Source: Bacteroidota bacterium (GTDB lineage: Bacteria; Bacteroidota; Bacteroidia; Bacteroidales; Paludibacteraceae). Taken from it: a DNA stretch of 64,000 bases. The stretch covers positions 1 to 64,000 of the forward strand of contig JAEWUM010000029.1 of NCBI GenBank assembly GCA_023459355.1, given 5' to 3'. Under the pieces are notes generated by a model that was not told where the DNA came from, did not search any database, and worked only from the letters and a program-made list of their open reading frames with translations. The position numbers and the translations under genes were made by a program. Of this stretch, positions 51,227 through 60,544 are shown piece by piece. The stretch's first letter is position 1. Every line of letters starts with the position of its first letter.

Positions 51227-52507
51227 ATGATGACAACTTTGATTGTTGTAGTTTTTGTTCTCGGTTATATCGCCATCGCGCTTGAACATGACCTGAAAGT
51301 GAACAAGACGGCACCTGCTCTGATTATAGGCGTACTTACATGGGTAATCTTCTCTTATTACACAGAAGATAAAGCTTGGCTGAATCTTCAGCTAATCGAA
51401 CATCTGGGAGATATTTCCAGCATACTTTTTTTCTTACTCGGAGCTATGACCATTGTCGAATTAATCGACACCTACGATGGTTTTGAACTGATTACGAAGA
51501 AAATCCGACAGACCGACAAAAGGAAACTGCTCTGGATAATCAGCTTCTTTACATTCTTCCTGTCGGCCATACTGGACAACCTCACAACTACCATCGTAAT
51601 GGTTTCGTTGCTGAGAAAACTCATCGGAGACAAGAAAGACCGGCTCTTTTTCACCGGTATGATTGTCATCGCAGCCAATGCCGGAGGCGCCTGGACACCG
51701 ATTGGCGACGTAACCACCACCATGTTGTGGATCGGAGGACAAATCTCCACAGCTACTACAATGAAATACCTGTTCCTGCCGAGTCTGGTTTCATTGCTGA
51801 TTCCTTTAATTATTACATCAACAAGGTTAAAAGGACAAGGTACACGTCGTGATGAAATGCACGAAGAAAAGAAATACTCCCCAAACCTGAAACAGAAACG
51901 TAATATGTTGGTATTGGGAGTTCTCACGCTGGTTATGGTACCTGTGTTTAAGTATTTCACACACCTGCCTCCTTTTATGGGTGTCCTCATCGGACTTGGA
52001 ATCCTTTGGATTTACACTGAATACCTGCACCGGAAAACCGATGCCGACAAGAAAAAAACCGTTTCACTGGTCAACGCGCTTCACCGGGTCGACTTCTCCA
52101 GCATCCTGTTTTTTCTGGGCATCCTGATGGCTGTAGCGGCAATGCAAACTTCTCAGATATTGAATCATGCCTCCGAATGGCTCAATGATACGGTTGGTAA
52201 TCTGAATTATATCGTGATGTCAATCGGACTCTTATCATCGGTGGTCGATAACGTGCCACTCGTGGCCGCTGCTCAGGGCATGTACGACATTGCCGTTTAC
52301 CCGATGAACCATTACCTCTGGCAGTTCCTGACCTATTGCGCTGGTACGGGAGGTAGCATCCTCATTATCGGTTCGGCAGCCGGTGTTGCCGCGATGGGCA
52401 TGGAAAAAATCAGTTTCTTCTGGTATGTTAAAAAAATCAGTTTACTGGCCTTAGCTGGCTATTTTGCTGGCGCTTTTCTGTACATACTGGAGAGAAGCCT
52501 TTTTTAA
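51227..52507 (+). CDS. nhaD: NhaD-type Na+/H+ antiporter
   Basis: The 426-residue protein has about 11-12 spans and the ion-transporter/NhaD motifs FLSAILDNLTTTIVMV near residue 110 and SVVDNVPLVAA near 340, where buried Asp-Asn pairs carry the ions. It pumps Na+ out in exchange for H+. It starts 13 bases after lepA. Confidence 0.9.
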   Translation: MMTTLIVVVFVLGYIAIALEHDLKVNKTAPALIIGVLTWVIFSYYTEDKAWLNLQLIEHLGDISSILFFLLGAMTIVELIDTYDGFELITKKIRQTDKRKLLWIISFFTFFLSAILDNLTTTIVMVSLLRKLIGDKKDRLFFTGMIVIAANAGGAWTPIGDVTTTMLWIGGQISTATTMKYLFLPSLVSLLIPLIITSTRLKGQGTRRDEMHEEKKYSPNLKQKRNMLVLGVLTLVMVPVFKYFTHLPPFMGVLIGLGILWIYTEYLHRKTDADKKKTVSLVNALHRVDFSSILFFLGILMAVAAMQTSQILNHASEWLNDTVGNLNYIVMSIGLLSSVVDNVPLVAAAQGMYDIAVYPMNHYLWQFLTYCAGTGGSILIIGSAAGVAAMGMEKISFFWYVKKISLLALAGYFAGAFLYILERSLF

Positions 52508-52522
52508 ACGGGGAAAAGATTG

Positions 52523-52530
52523 TATATTTG
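52523..52530 (+). promoter_or_regulatory. -7 box of nhaA promoter
   Basis: TATATTTG fits TAnnTTTG, with TTTT 20 bases upstream at the end of nhaD. It lies in the 42-base gap between the two antiporter genes and would allow nhaA to be expressed separately. Confidence 0.6.
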
Positions 52531-52549
52531 ACGCAGTTTATTTAGCGCC

Positions 52550-53923
52550 ATGGACTTTAGTTACAGAAATAAGAATTTTGTCAGAATTTATGGATTAATC
52601 GACCGTTTTAAGGCCGTCATTAATCCAGGAGTATTGTTATTGATTGTCGCGATTATCACGCTGGTAATAGCCAACTCTTCGCTTAGCGAGTGGTATCAGT
52701 CGCTTTGGACCCTTGATTTTTTCCTGGGCTTCGGTGACTTCAACCTCTTGAGTCACCACGGACATCCATTCACCAGTCTGCAGTTTATCAACGACGGAAT
52801 CATGACTGTTTTCTTTTTCACAGTCGGACTGGAAATCAAACGGGAAGTTATGGTCGGTGAATTGTCATCTTTCCGGCAGGCTATCTTACCCATCATCGCG
52901 GCTGTAGGCGGTATGGTCATGCCCGTACTACTGTTCCTGATCACGGGCAATATCCAGGGGTTTACCCCGGAAGAAATGAGAGGGGTTGCTATCCCTATGG
53001 CTACCGACATTGCTTTTTCCATCGGTGTATTGAGTTTGCTGGGCAAAAGAGTACCTATCAGTCTCAAAATATTCCTGCTTACCCTGGCAATTGCTGATGA
53101 CATCGGAGGTATTCTGGTTATTGCTCTCTTTTACAGCAACTTCAGCACAGCCGCCATACTTGAATTAGGCCTGTCATTGGTTTTCTTTGCATTGCTGTTT
53201 CTGGGTAACAGACTGCGTATCAACAACAAACTATTTTATTTTCTGAACGGACTGATTATTTGGTACCTGTTTCTGCAGGCAGGCATACACCCGACGATTG
53301 CCGGGGTGTTGGTGGCATTTACTGTCCCGGCTCGTCCCTATATCAACCTGAAGAAATTTACGGAAGGAATGGAACAGGATCTGAGTGTACTGCGATCAAC
53401 CCTGAAAAACAGCTCTGATGAGGATATAATACTGTCGAATACCCAGGTGAGATATTTAACCCGGATTGAGGCTGCATCCGACCATGTCATCAGTCCCTTG
53501 CAAGACCTGGAGGATAACCTGCGGGATATGGTGAATTACATCATCATGCCCTTGTTTGCCTTTGCTAACGCGGGTGTAATCATCGATGTTTCCAATTTCG
53601 CCCTCTTCTCCGGAATATCACTCAGCATCATAATCGGATTGATTGTCGGAAAGTTTTCCGGAATTTTCTTATTTACTTATCTTGCAATCAAATTGCGCAT
53701 ATCGAGGCAGCCTAAAGGTATGACCTGGACGAACCTGGCAGGAGTTTCGATGCTGGGTGGAATAGGTTTTACGGTCGCATTGTTCCTGGCCGGACTGTCG
53801 TACCCGCTTGGCAGCTATGTATTGAATGATGCCAAACTGGGAATCGTTTTCGGTTCGTTGATTGCCGGCGTGGCGGGGTACTTCATTTTGAAGGTTACGC
53901 TGAAAAAAGCGAAGAGCGAATAA
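52550..53923 (+). CDS. nhaA: NhaA Na+/H+ antiporter
   Basis: The 457-residue NhaA protein has FFFTVGLEIKREVMVGELSS, the ATDIAFSIGVLSLLG block and LAIADDIGGIL, with the paired Asp residues that bind Na+ and H+. The C-terminal MLGGIGFTVALFLAGLSY is typical. It is longer than the E. coli form (388) owing to a cytoplasmic insert near residues 265-320. Confidence 0.95.
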   Translation: MDFSYRNKNFVRIYGLIDRFKAVINPGVLLLIVAIITLVIANSSLSEWYQSLWTLDFFLGFGDFNLLSHHGHPFTSLQFINDGIMTVFFFTVGLEIKREVMVGELSSFRQAILPIIAAVGGMVMPVLLFLITGNIQGFTPEEMRGVAIPMATDIAFSIGVLSLLGKRVPISLKIFLLTLAIADDIGGILVIALFYSNFSTAAILELGLSLVFFALLFLGNRLRINNKLFYFLNGLIIWYLFLQAGIHPTIAGVLVAFTVPARPYINLKKFTEGMEQDLSVLRSTLKNSSDEDIILSNTQVRYLTRIEAASDHVISPLQDLEDNLRDMVNYIIMPLFAFANAGVIIDVSNFALFSGISLSIIIGLIVGKFSGIFLFTYLAIKLRISRQPKGMTWTNLAGVSMLGGIGFTVALFLAGLSYPLGSYVLNDAKLGIVFGSLIAGVAGYFILKVTLKKAKSE

Positions 53924-53974
53924 CTTATAGTGAATAGCTGAAAGCGACGACTGGCGACAATAAATTTAAAAAGC

Positions 53975-54928
53975 ATGTTACTACAAATCTCACTTTTGGT
54001 TCTCGGCTTCGTCCTGTTGATCAAGGGGGCCGACTGGCTTGTAAATGGCGCTACGGCACTGGCTAAAAAACATCAGATTTCTGATTTGGCCATCGGGTTA
54101 ACTATTGTGGCTTTCGGTACTTCCATGCCCGAGTTGGTCGTCAATGCTTTCGCAGCATTCGAAAATCACCCCGACATTGTGTATGGCAATGTAATCGGAA
54201 GCAACAACTTCAATCTTTTCATGATTTTAGGTATTGCCGGTTTAATAACTCCTCTGGTGGTACAATCGAGTACGGTGTGGAAGGAAATTCCATTCTCACT
54301 GGCAGCCGCCCTTATATTGTTCGTCTTAGTAAACGATTTCTGGGCTGACTCAGGAGTATTATCACGTTTTGACGGGTTCATCCTGCTGATTTTTTTCGCC
54401 GGATTCCTTTATTATGTTTACAAACAACTTCGTACCGGAAATGTCCCTGAAACTACTACAACAGTTGTTCATTACAGCAACCTGAAAATCTGGGGATTCA
54501 TCCTGCTGGGACTGACTCTGCTCGTCATTGGTGGCCGTTTGGTTGTTGAAAGTGCGGTCGACATTGCTTCAGCCCTGGGAGTAAGCCAGACACTTATCGG
54601 GTTAACCATTGTAGCAGCAGGAACCTCTTTGCCAGAACTGGCAACTTCAGTGGTTGCTGCAATCAAAAAGAACAACGACATTGCCGTGGGAAACATCATC
54701 GGCTCAAATATCTTCAATATCTTCTTTATACTGGGTGTTAGCTCACTCATCCGCCCCATCCCTTTTTCCCCGAAATTTAATCAGGACATCTACCTGCTTA
54801 TCTTCGGAACCGTAATATTATTCCTGACCATGTTTTCAGGAAAGAAGAAAAAGCTTGACAGATGGGAAGCCGCCATTCTGCTGGCAATGTATGTGGGATA
54901 TACGGTATATCTGATTAATAGGGGGTAA
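53975..54928 (+). CDS. Calcium/sodium antiporter (YrbG/CaxA family)
   Basis: This 317-residue protein of the K+-dependent Na+/Ca2+ exchanger family has the two inverted alpha-repeats GTSMPELVVNAFAAFE and GTSLPELATSVVAAIK, each followed by GNVIGSN-N or GNIIGSNIFN, and ten spans. It likely expels Ca2+ using Na+. It is the third cation exchanger in a row. Confidence 0.93.
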   Translation: MLLQISLLVLGFVLLIKGADWLVNGATALAKKHQISDLAIGLTIVAFGTSMPELVVNAFAAFENHPDIVYGNVIGSNNFNLFMILGIAGLITPLVVQSSTVWKEIPFSLAAALILFVLVNDFWADSGVLSRFDGFILLIFFAGFLYYVYKQLRTGNVPETTTTVVHYSNLKIWGFILLGLTLLVIGGRLVVESAVDIASALGVSQTLIGLTIVAAGTSLPELATSVVAAIKKNNDIAVGNIIGSNIFNIFFILGVSSLIRPIPFSPKFNQDIYLLIFGTVILFLTMFSGKKKKLDRWEAAILLAMYVGYTVYLINRG

Positions 54929-54930
54929 AT

Positions 54931-55253
54931 TAATAGCGAAGAGCGAAGAGCGAAGAGTGCGAATCAGGAGTAGAAATTTAGATCCCTCACTGCGTTCTCT
55001 TAGATCCCTCACTTCCGTTCGGGATGACAATTTTCACTTTATTAATATTGCCCGTCGGCAAAGTCCTACAAAAACTATTCTATTTTTGCAGCGACGGGTG
55101 CTATGGTTCCCGAACCGTCGCTGTAAAGAATCTAATTATTAATGGAAAGATAGTGCGACGGTATTTGACCTTACTGAATCGTTGTCATCCCGAACGGAAG
55201 TGAGGGATCTAAGAGAACGCAGCGAAGAATCTAATTTTCAACTCCTGATTCGC
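54931..55253. repeat. Composite R3-R2-R3 with word repeats at the edge
   Basis: This fills the 361-base gap between the Ca2+ exchanger and chrA. GCGAAGAGCGAAGAG words are followed by a left arm (54959-55030) and right arm (55182-55243) that pair over about 60 bases (GCGAATCAGGAGT ... GTTCGGGATGACAA and its complement). An R2 core in reverse orientation (about 55045-55165) sits between them. Confidence 0.85.
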
Positions 55254-55289
55254 ATGAATAGTGCATAGTGGAGACCGTAGACTAGTATC

Positions 55290-55811
55290 TCAATACAGCA
55301 CAAACCCCAACACTCCTGCTCCAATGATAATCAGAATCGGGTGAATTCTGAAAAACAGGGAAGCCACGAAGGCCAGTCCGAACAGGATATAACTTTTATA
55401 ATCGATGAAGTTTTCCTTATTCATTAGTAGGATGGCAGCGGCGGCAATCATGCCGACCACCATGGGACGCAGGCCCTGCAGGGCATATTGCATGTACCTG
55501 TTTTTTTGCATCACGATAAAAAAACGGGTAATGGCAATCATAATCAGGAAAGAAGGCAGGGTAATGGCAAAAGTAGCCACAACAGCGCCCCAGATGTTTC
55601 CTGAGGCAACATAACCGACATACGTGGCCGAGTTAATCCCGATTGGTCCGGGTGTCATTTGCGAAATAGCGATGATGTCGGTCAGTTCACTTTGTGTCAT
55701 CCAACCGTGGGTTATAATCTCGTGCTGGATTAAGGTAATAATGGCGTATCCGCCTCCGAAAGCAAATACGCCGATTTTAAAGAATGATATGAATAACTGT
55801 AAATAGATCAT
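55290..55811 (-). CDS. Chromate transporter family protein, half-size (short-chain ChrA)
   Basis: The 173-residue membrane protein has the ChrA signature FFKIGVFAFGGGYA and SQMTPGPIGINSATYVGY. Half-size ChrA proteins usually occur as adjacent pairs; only one is present here, and no pseudogene partner is visible on either side. The start codon overlaps the stop of the CANSDH gene by one base, so the two are translationally coupled. Substrate may be chromate or another anion. Confidence 0.85.
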   Translation of the reverse strand: MIYLQLFISFFKIGVFAFGGGYAIITLIQHEIITHGWMTQSELTDIIAISQMTPGPIGINSATYVGYVASGNIWGAVVATFAITLPSFLIMIAITRFFIVMQKNRYMQYALQGLRPMVVGMIAAAAILLMNKENFIDYKSYILFGLAFVASLFFRIHPILIIIGAGVLGFVLY

Positions 55812-57013
55812 TATAATTCGAGATCCACGTCATGCAGCTCTATCCATGGAAGTCCGTGTATATTAAGCTTTTCCATGAAAGGGTCCGGATTAAATTCTTC
55901 TACATTGTAAACACCCGGTTTACGCCATTCGCCTTTAAAGAACATCATCGCGCCAATCATGGCTGGTACGCCTGTAGTATAACTTACTCCCTGTGCGCCG
56001 GTTTCTTTGAATGCTTCCTCGTGACTGCAATTGTTATATACATAATAAGTCTTTTCTTTTCCGTCTTTTAATCCCCGGATGCGGCAACCGATGGAAGTCT
56101 GACCGGTATAGTTTTCTCCCAGTTCGCCCGGATCAGGCAACACGGCTTTCAGGAATTGAATGGGGACAATCTTCACACCATTGAATTCCACCTCGTCGAT
56201 GCGCGCCATCCCGATGTTCTGGATTACGCGCAGGTGTGTCAGGTATTCCTGTCCGAATGTCATCCAGAAACGCGCCCGTTTCAGGGTCGGGAAGTTCTTC
56301 ACCAGCGATTCCAGTTCTTCGTGATAAATCACGTAAGATTCTTTGGGTCCGATTTCAGGATAGTTGAGTGGCTTGTGGATTTCATGCGGTTCTGTCTCCA
56401 CCCACTGACCGTTTTCCCAGTATTTACCCTTCTGCGTAACCTCACGGATGTTGATTTCGGGATTGAAGTTGGTGGCAAAGGCTTTGCCATGATCACCGGC
56501 ATTACAATCCACGATATCTAAATACTGTATTTCATCAAAATGATGTTTGGCTGCATAGGCTGTATAGACACTGGTTACCCCCGGGTCGAATCCGCAACCC
56601 AGGATTGCCGTCAGCCCCGCTTTTTCAAACTTATCCTTGTAAGCCCACTGCCAGCTGTATTCGAAATGCGCTTCATCCTTGGGTTCGTAGTTAGCCGTAT
56701 CGAGGTAATTAACTCCGGCTTCCAGACAAGCATCCATGATGGTCAGATCCTGATAGGGCAATGCCACATTGATGACCAGTTCGGGTTTAAAACTATTGAA
56801 AAGTTTCACCAACTCAGGTACGACATCCGCATCTACCTGAGCGGTTTGTATCGTTACCCCTGTACGCTTCCTTACATCTGCAGCAATCACATCACATTTT
56901 GATTTAGTACGGCTTGCCAGCATGATTTCAGTAAAAACATCCGGATTCTGAGCTACCTTATGAGCCACGACCGTTCCAACGCCTCCGGCGCCAATAATAA
57001 GTACCTTTCCCAT
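55811..57013 (-). CDS. Carboxynorspermidine/carboxyspermidine dehydrogenase (saccharopine dehydrogenase family)
   Basis: The 400-residue enzyme begins with the Rossmann motif VLIIGAGGVGTVVAHKVA and has YLDTANYEP and GCGFDPGVTSVY segments of the CANSDH branch. That branch condenses putrescine (or diaminopropane) with aspartate semialdehyde and reduces the product. The ATG at 57013 is preferred; the longer frame runs through the divergent promoter. aguA and aguB on the opposite strand make putrescine, so the three genes form a spermidine pathway. The decarboxylase (CANSDC) is not in the window. Confidence 0.88.
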   Translation of the reverse strand: MGKVLIIGAGGVGTVVAHKVAQNPDVFTEIMLASRTKSKCDVIAADVRKRTGVTIQTAQVDADVVPELVKLFNSFKPELVINVALPYQDLTIMDACLEAGVNYLDTANYEPKDEAHFEYSWQWAYKDKFEKAGLTAILGCGFDPGVTSVYTAYAAKHHFDEIQYLDIVDCNAGDHGKAFATNFNPEINIREVTQKGKYWENGQWVETEPHEIHKPLNYPEIGPKESYVIYHEELESLVKNFPTLKRARFWMTFGQEYLTHLRVIQNIGMARIDEVEFNGVKIVPIQFLKAVLPDPGELGENYTGQTSIGCRIRGLKDGKEKTYYVYNNCSHEEAFKETGAQGVSYTTGVPAMIGAMMFFKGEWRKPGVYNVEEFNPDPFMEKLNIHGLPWIELHDVDLEL

Positions 57014-57031
57014 GATTTGATATTTTTGATG

Positions 57032-57039
57032 CAAAAATA
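57032..57039 (-). promoter_or_regulatory. -7 box of the CANSDH promoter
   Basis: On the minus strand TATTTTTG fits TAnnTTTG; the start would be near 57025, giving a short leader of about a dozen bases. Confidence 0.55.
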
Positions 57040-57052
57040 GGTAAAATTTTCC

Positions 57053-57060
57053 TATTTTTG
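57053..57060 (+). promoter_or_regulatory. -7 box of the aguA promoter
   Basis: TATTTTTG fits TAnnTTTG and lies 21 bases from the ATG at 57074, so the leader would be under 10 bases. It is back to back with the opposite box at 57032-57039. Confidence 0.6.
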
Positions 57061-57073
57061 CACTCAATTGACA

Positions 57074-58078
57074 ATGAACAAACAACTACCGCCCGAATGG
57101 GCACCGCAGCAATTTGTACAACTCACCTGGCCACACGAGCAAACGGACTGGGTGGATATGCTCGACGAGGTAAACCAATGCTTTGTTGAAATAGCTCGTC
57201 ACATCATTCAGCATCAAAATCTGGTGATTGTTTGCCGGGATGCAGCACAGATTAAAACCCTGTTGAAAGAAATTGATTTTAATCGAATCACTTTGGTGGA
57301 ATTACCAACTAACGATACCTGGGCCAGGGATCATGGGGGAATTACCGTATTGGAAAATGGGAAAAAAGTAATTTATGATTTTGCTTTCAACGGCTGGGGA
57401 AAAAAGTTTGAAGCGGAACTCGACAATATGATTACGAAAACATTGTACGATAAACAGCTCTTTTACAGCAATGTAACTTACAGGAATTGTCTTGATTTTG
57501 TGCTGGAAGGCGGGAGTATTGAATCGGACGGAGAAGGAACTTTGCTGACTACTTCCACCTGTTTACTATCAGACAACCGCAACGATTTATCCAGAGAAGC
57601 TGTTGAAAAAAAGCTGAAGGAATATTTCGGTTTGCAAAGGGTATTGTGGTTAAACCATGGTTATTTGGCAGGAGATGACACGGATAGTCACATCGACACC
57701 CTGGCCCGCTTTTGCGATGTAAATACCATTGCGTATGTAAAATGTGAGGATGAAAGGGATGAACATTACACGGAACTGAAAAAGATGGAGGAAGAACTGA
57801 TGCAATTCAGAACGGTGTCGGGCGCTCCCTACCGGTTGATACCGCTGCCCATGGCCGATGCGGTGTATGAAGCCGGGGAAAGATTACCGGCAACTTATGC
57901 TAATTTTTTAATCCTCAATGGTGCGGTCTTAGTGCCAACCTATCAGTCACCCAAAGATGAAATAGCATTAAAACAACTCGAAATAGCATTTCCAGACAGA
58001 AAAATCATCGGCATCAATTGCTTGCCGTTAATCAAACAACATGGTTCGTTGCATTGCGTCACCATGCAGTACGTATAA
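57074..58078 (+). CDS. aguA: Agmatine deiminase
   Basis: The 334-residue enzyme of the guanidine-modifying superfamily has NDTWARDHGGI near residue 80, the catalytic His segment GDDTDSHIDTLARF and the nucleophile Cys328 near the C-terminus (SLHCVTMQ). It converts agmatine to N-carbamoylputrescine. The ATG at 57074 is used; the TTG at 57068 is less likely. Confidence 0.93.
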   Translation: MNKQLPPEWAPQQFVQLTWPHEQTDWVDMLDEVNQCFVEIARHIIQHQNLVIVCRDAAQIKTLLKEIDFNRITLVELPTNDTWARDHGGITVLENGKKVIYDFAFNGWGKKFEAELDNMITKTLYDKQLFYSNVTYRNCLDFVLEGGSIESDGEGTLLTTSTCLLSDNRNDLSREAVEKKLKEYFGLQRVLWLNHGYLAGDDTDSHIDTLARFCDVNTIAYVKCEDERDEHYTELKKMEEELMQFRTVSGAPYRLIPLPMADAVYEAGERLPATYANFLILNGAVLVPTYQSPKDEIALKQLEIAFPDRKIIGINCLPLIKQHGSLHCVTMQYV

Positions 58079-58084
58079 AGAAAA

Positions 58085-58187
58085 TCAATAGCTCCGGGTT
58101 TTAACCCGGAGGATGATAGGGTTTTAACCCATCATAATGAAATACAATTTATCAATTGCCCCGGGTTTTAACCCGGGGATAAAGAAG
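58085..58187 (+). repeat. R4-related hairpins in the aguA-aguB gap
   Basis: TCCGGGTTTTAACCCGGA (58088-58115 region), GGGTTTTAACCC and CCCCGGGTTTTAACCCGGGG occur in the 113-base gap. They match the middle hairpin of R4 in the opposite orientation, without the GCCCCTTCGGGGC part. Confidence 0.75.
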
Positions 58188-58191
58188 AATC

Positions 58192-59064
58192 ATGAAAACA
58201 GCATTAATTCAACAATCAAACTCGGCCTCGCGCGAAGCGAACATGGCCAAACTGACACAAAACATCGTAACCTGCGCCAAACAAGGAGCAGAGCTTGTGA
58301 TACTTCAGGAGTTGCACAATGGTTTGTATTTTTGCCAGACCGAAGATCCGGCTGTTTTCGATCAGGCCGAAACCATACCCGGTCCGTCTACTGAATACTT
58401 CGGTGAGCTGGCGAAAGCACATCAGGTGGTTATCGTACTTTCCTTATTCGAAAAAAGAGCGCCGGGATTGTACCATAACACAGCTGTGGTACTGGAAAAA
58501 GACGGCACCATTGCAGGCAAATACCGTAAAATGCATATCCCGGACGATCCGGCATATTACGAGAAATTCTATTTCACACCCGGCGATTTGGGCTTTGAAC
58601 CCATCCAAACATCCATCGGGAAACTCGGTGTACTGGTCTGCTGGGACCAGTGGTACCCCGAAGCTGCCCGCCTGATGGCCATGGCGGGAGCTCAATTACT
58701 GATTTACCCCACTGCCATCGGTTGGGAAAGCACCGATTCTGAAGCGGAAAAAATGCGACAAAAGGATGCCTGGGTAACTATTCAACGTAGTCATGCTGTT
58801 GCCAATGGTTTGCATGTACTGTCCTGCAACCGTACCGGACACGAAGCTGACCCGTCAGGTGTTACCAATGGTATTCAGTTCTGGGGCAATAGCTTTGTTG
58901 CCGGACCACAGGGCGAAATCATCGCACAAGCCGGCAATCATCAGGATGAAAATTTGATTGTAGAAGTTGATCTGACTCGAACAGAAACTGTACGCAGGAT
59001 GTGGCCGTTTTTTCGGGACCGGCGAATAGATGCGTTTCAGAATATCATCAAACGGTGGTTATAA
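58192..59064 (+). CDS. aguB: N-carbamoylputrescine amidohydrolase
   Basis: The 290-residue nitrilase-superfamily enzyme has the catalytic triad Glu40 (LQELHNG), Lys113 (YRKMHIPD) and Cys150 (VLVCWDQWYPEAAR). It hydrolyses N-carbamoylputrescine to putrescine, CO2 and ammonia. The ribosome site AAAGAAGAATC precedes the ATG. Confidence 0.93.
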   Translation: MKTALIQQSNSASREANMAKLTQNIVTCAKQGAELVILQELHNGLYFCQTEDPAVFDQAETIPGPSTEYFGELAKAHQVVIVLSLFEKRAPGLYHNTAVVLEKDGTIAGKYRKMHIPDDPAYYEKFYFTPGDLGFEPIQTSIGKLGVLVCWDQWYPEAARLMAMAGAQLLIYPTAIGWESTDSEAEKMRQKDAWVTIQRSHAVANGLHVLSCNRTGHEADPSGVTNGIQFWGNSFVAGPQGEIIAQAGNHQDENLIVEVDLTRTETVRRMWPFFRDRRIDAFQNIIKRWL

Positions 59065-59080
59065 TATGTATCGTTATGTA

Positions 59081-59108
59081 GTAGAGACGCACGGCCGTGC
59101 GTCTCTAC
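59081..59108. terminator. Perfect 28-bp palindrome between convergent genes
   Basis: GTAGAGACGCACGG and its exact complement meet with no loop, and a partial second copy (CCGTGCGTCTCTATATAATT) follows. It lies between aguB and the convergent ompA-like gene and could terminate both. Confidence 0.65.
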
Positions 59109-59154
59109 GTGTTGTATTGCCGTGCGTCTCTATATAATTATACAACCATTCAAT

Positions 59155-60432
59155 CTATTTGCTGAAGAAGAAATCGCACCTGCGGTTCATCAGTGTTTTC
59201 ACCGGTGGATCAGGGATTTTGCCTTTCCCGTTTGCTACCATGCGGTTGTGCGGGATGCCATACACTTTTTGCAGCTCCTGTTTTACCCTTTCAGCACGAC
59301 GTTGACTCAAGCGTTGGTTGTAAACACTAGTTCCCAGATTATCGGTATATCCCCGGATTTCCAACATCAGAGAAGCATCTTTACGCATTTTTTCCGCAAT
59401 CTTCACCAGGGTAATCTGTGCAATTTTATCTAATTCGATGCTGTCGAAGTCGAAATAGACAGATAGCAATTCATCTGCCTTAACTGTTTTCACACTCAAA
59501 CCACGGCCCCAGAAATCAACCGGTGTTCCCGGAGGGGTATTCGGTTCTAAATCCCTTACATCGGGTACGCCGTCTTTATCGGTATCGGGACCATCATTCG
59601 CGAGGATACCTTCCACAACCACCATGCGTTCTCCCAGATTCTCAAGTTTGCTTTCAGCTCCATCCATCCGGATAGCAAGACTGTTTACCTCTTGTTGAAG
59701 TATGTTGATAATGGCAAGTGATGCTTCTTCTTTATAATCAAACACTTCATCACGGAAATGTTTGTTTTCCTTGGTTACAAATTTATACCGTAACGAGAGA
59801 TTCAGGTTTTGCCAGGTATCCATGTAGTCTCCCCTCCACATCGATTCGATGTGGTCGGTGTTGGCAAAATAATGTCGTACATTGAGTCCTATATTGATCT
59901 TCTTACTGATTTTATACTCCAGACTCAGACCTACAGGTGTAATAAAAAAAGCAGGAGGTATCACCACGCCGTTTACCGGATCGGACGCATCATTTCGCGT
60001 TGTAGTATATTCAGGCAATATCATACCTGCCAGCCCGAGACCAACGGTAGTGTTCACACTCCATCTCTTCCCCGACTTACCGGAAAGAAGCGAAACCAGA
60101 TCAACAGATGCAAAGGTGGATGTATACACAGCCTTGGTTAGAAAATTTTCATTGAAATCTTCCTGATCAAAAATCAGTCCGCCCAGATTAAAACCAAAGG
60201 AAAGCGACGGATGGAGGTTATATTCAAGGGAAAAATCCAGGTTCGGACTCCTCAATATTCCTTTCATGTCAAACATCGGGTCTATATCTCCATCATACCG
60301 GGAGACACCCGTGCTACCAACGAAAGACCAACGCCCGAATTTAGACACCCGATCGGCTATATCTCCCGCGAAACCGGATATAGAACAAAACGTGAAAAAG
60401 ATAAACAGCAGGTTTTTATACATTTTAAACAT
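59155..60432 (-). CDS. OmpA family outer-membrane protein
   Basis: The 425-residue protein has a signal peptide (FFTFCSISGFAG), an eight-stranded barrel-like N-half, a short calcium-binding thrombospondin-type segment (DTDKDGVPDVRDLEPN) and a C-terminal OmpA peptidoglycan-binding domain (YFDFDSIELD, LEIRGYTDNLGTSVYN, LSQRRAERVKQEL). It should tie the outer membrane to the cell wall. The ATG at 60432 is chosen (60423 is an alternative). Confidence 0.9.
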   Translation of the reverse strand: MFKMYKNLLFIFFTFCSISGFAGDIADRVSKFGRWSFVGSTGVSRYDGDIDPMFDMKGILRSPNLDFSLEYNLHPSLSFGFNLGGLIFDQEDFNENFLTKAVYTSTFASVDLVSLLSGKSGKRWSVNTTVGLGLAGMILPEYTTTRNDASDPVNGVVIPPAFFITPVGLSLEYKISKKINIGLNVRHYFANTDHIESMWRGDYMDTWQNLNLSLRYKFVTKENKHFRDEVFDYKEEASLAIINILQQEVNSLAIRMDGAESKLENLGERMVVVEGILANDGPDTDKDGVPDVRDLEPNTPPGTPVDFWGRGLSVKTVKADELLSVYFDFDSIELDKIAQITLVKIAEKMRKDASLMLEIRGYTDNLGTSVYNQRLSQRRAERVKQELQKVYGIPHNRMVANGKGKIPDPPVKTLMNRRCDFFFSK

Positions 60433-60467
60433 TCGTGCTTCGTGCGTTGAAACAATCAAGACGCATA

Positions 60468-60475
60468 CAAAGATA
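60468..60475 (-). promoter_or_regulatory. -7 box of the ompA-like gene
   Basis: On the minus strand TATCTTTG fits TAnnTTTG, 35 bases ahead of the ATG at 60432. The -33 region is weak. Confidence 0.5.
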
Positions 60476-60544
60476 CTGATAATAATCAGGCACATAGGCA
60501 CAAAAAAGCCGCACTTATCAACAATGCAAGACAGGCTGCTCAAC

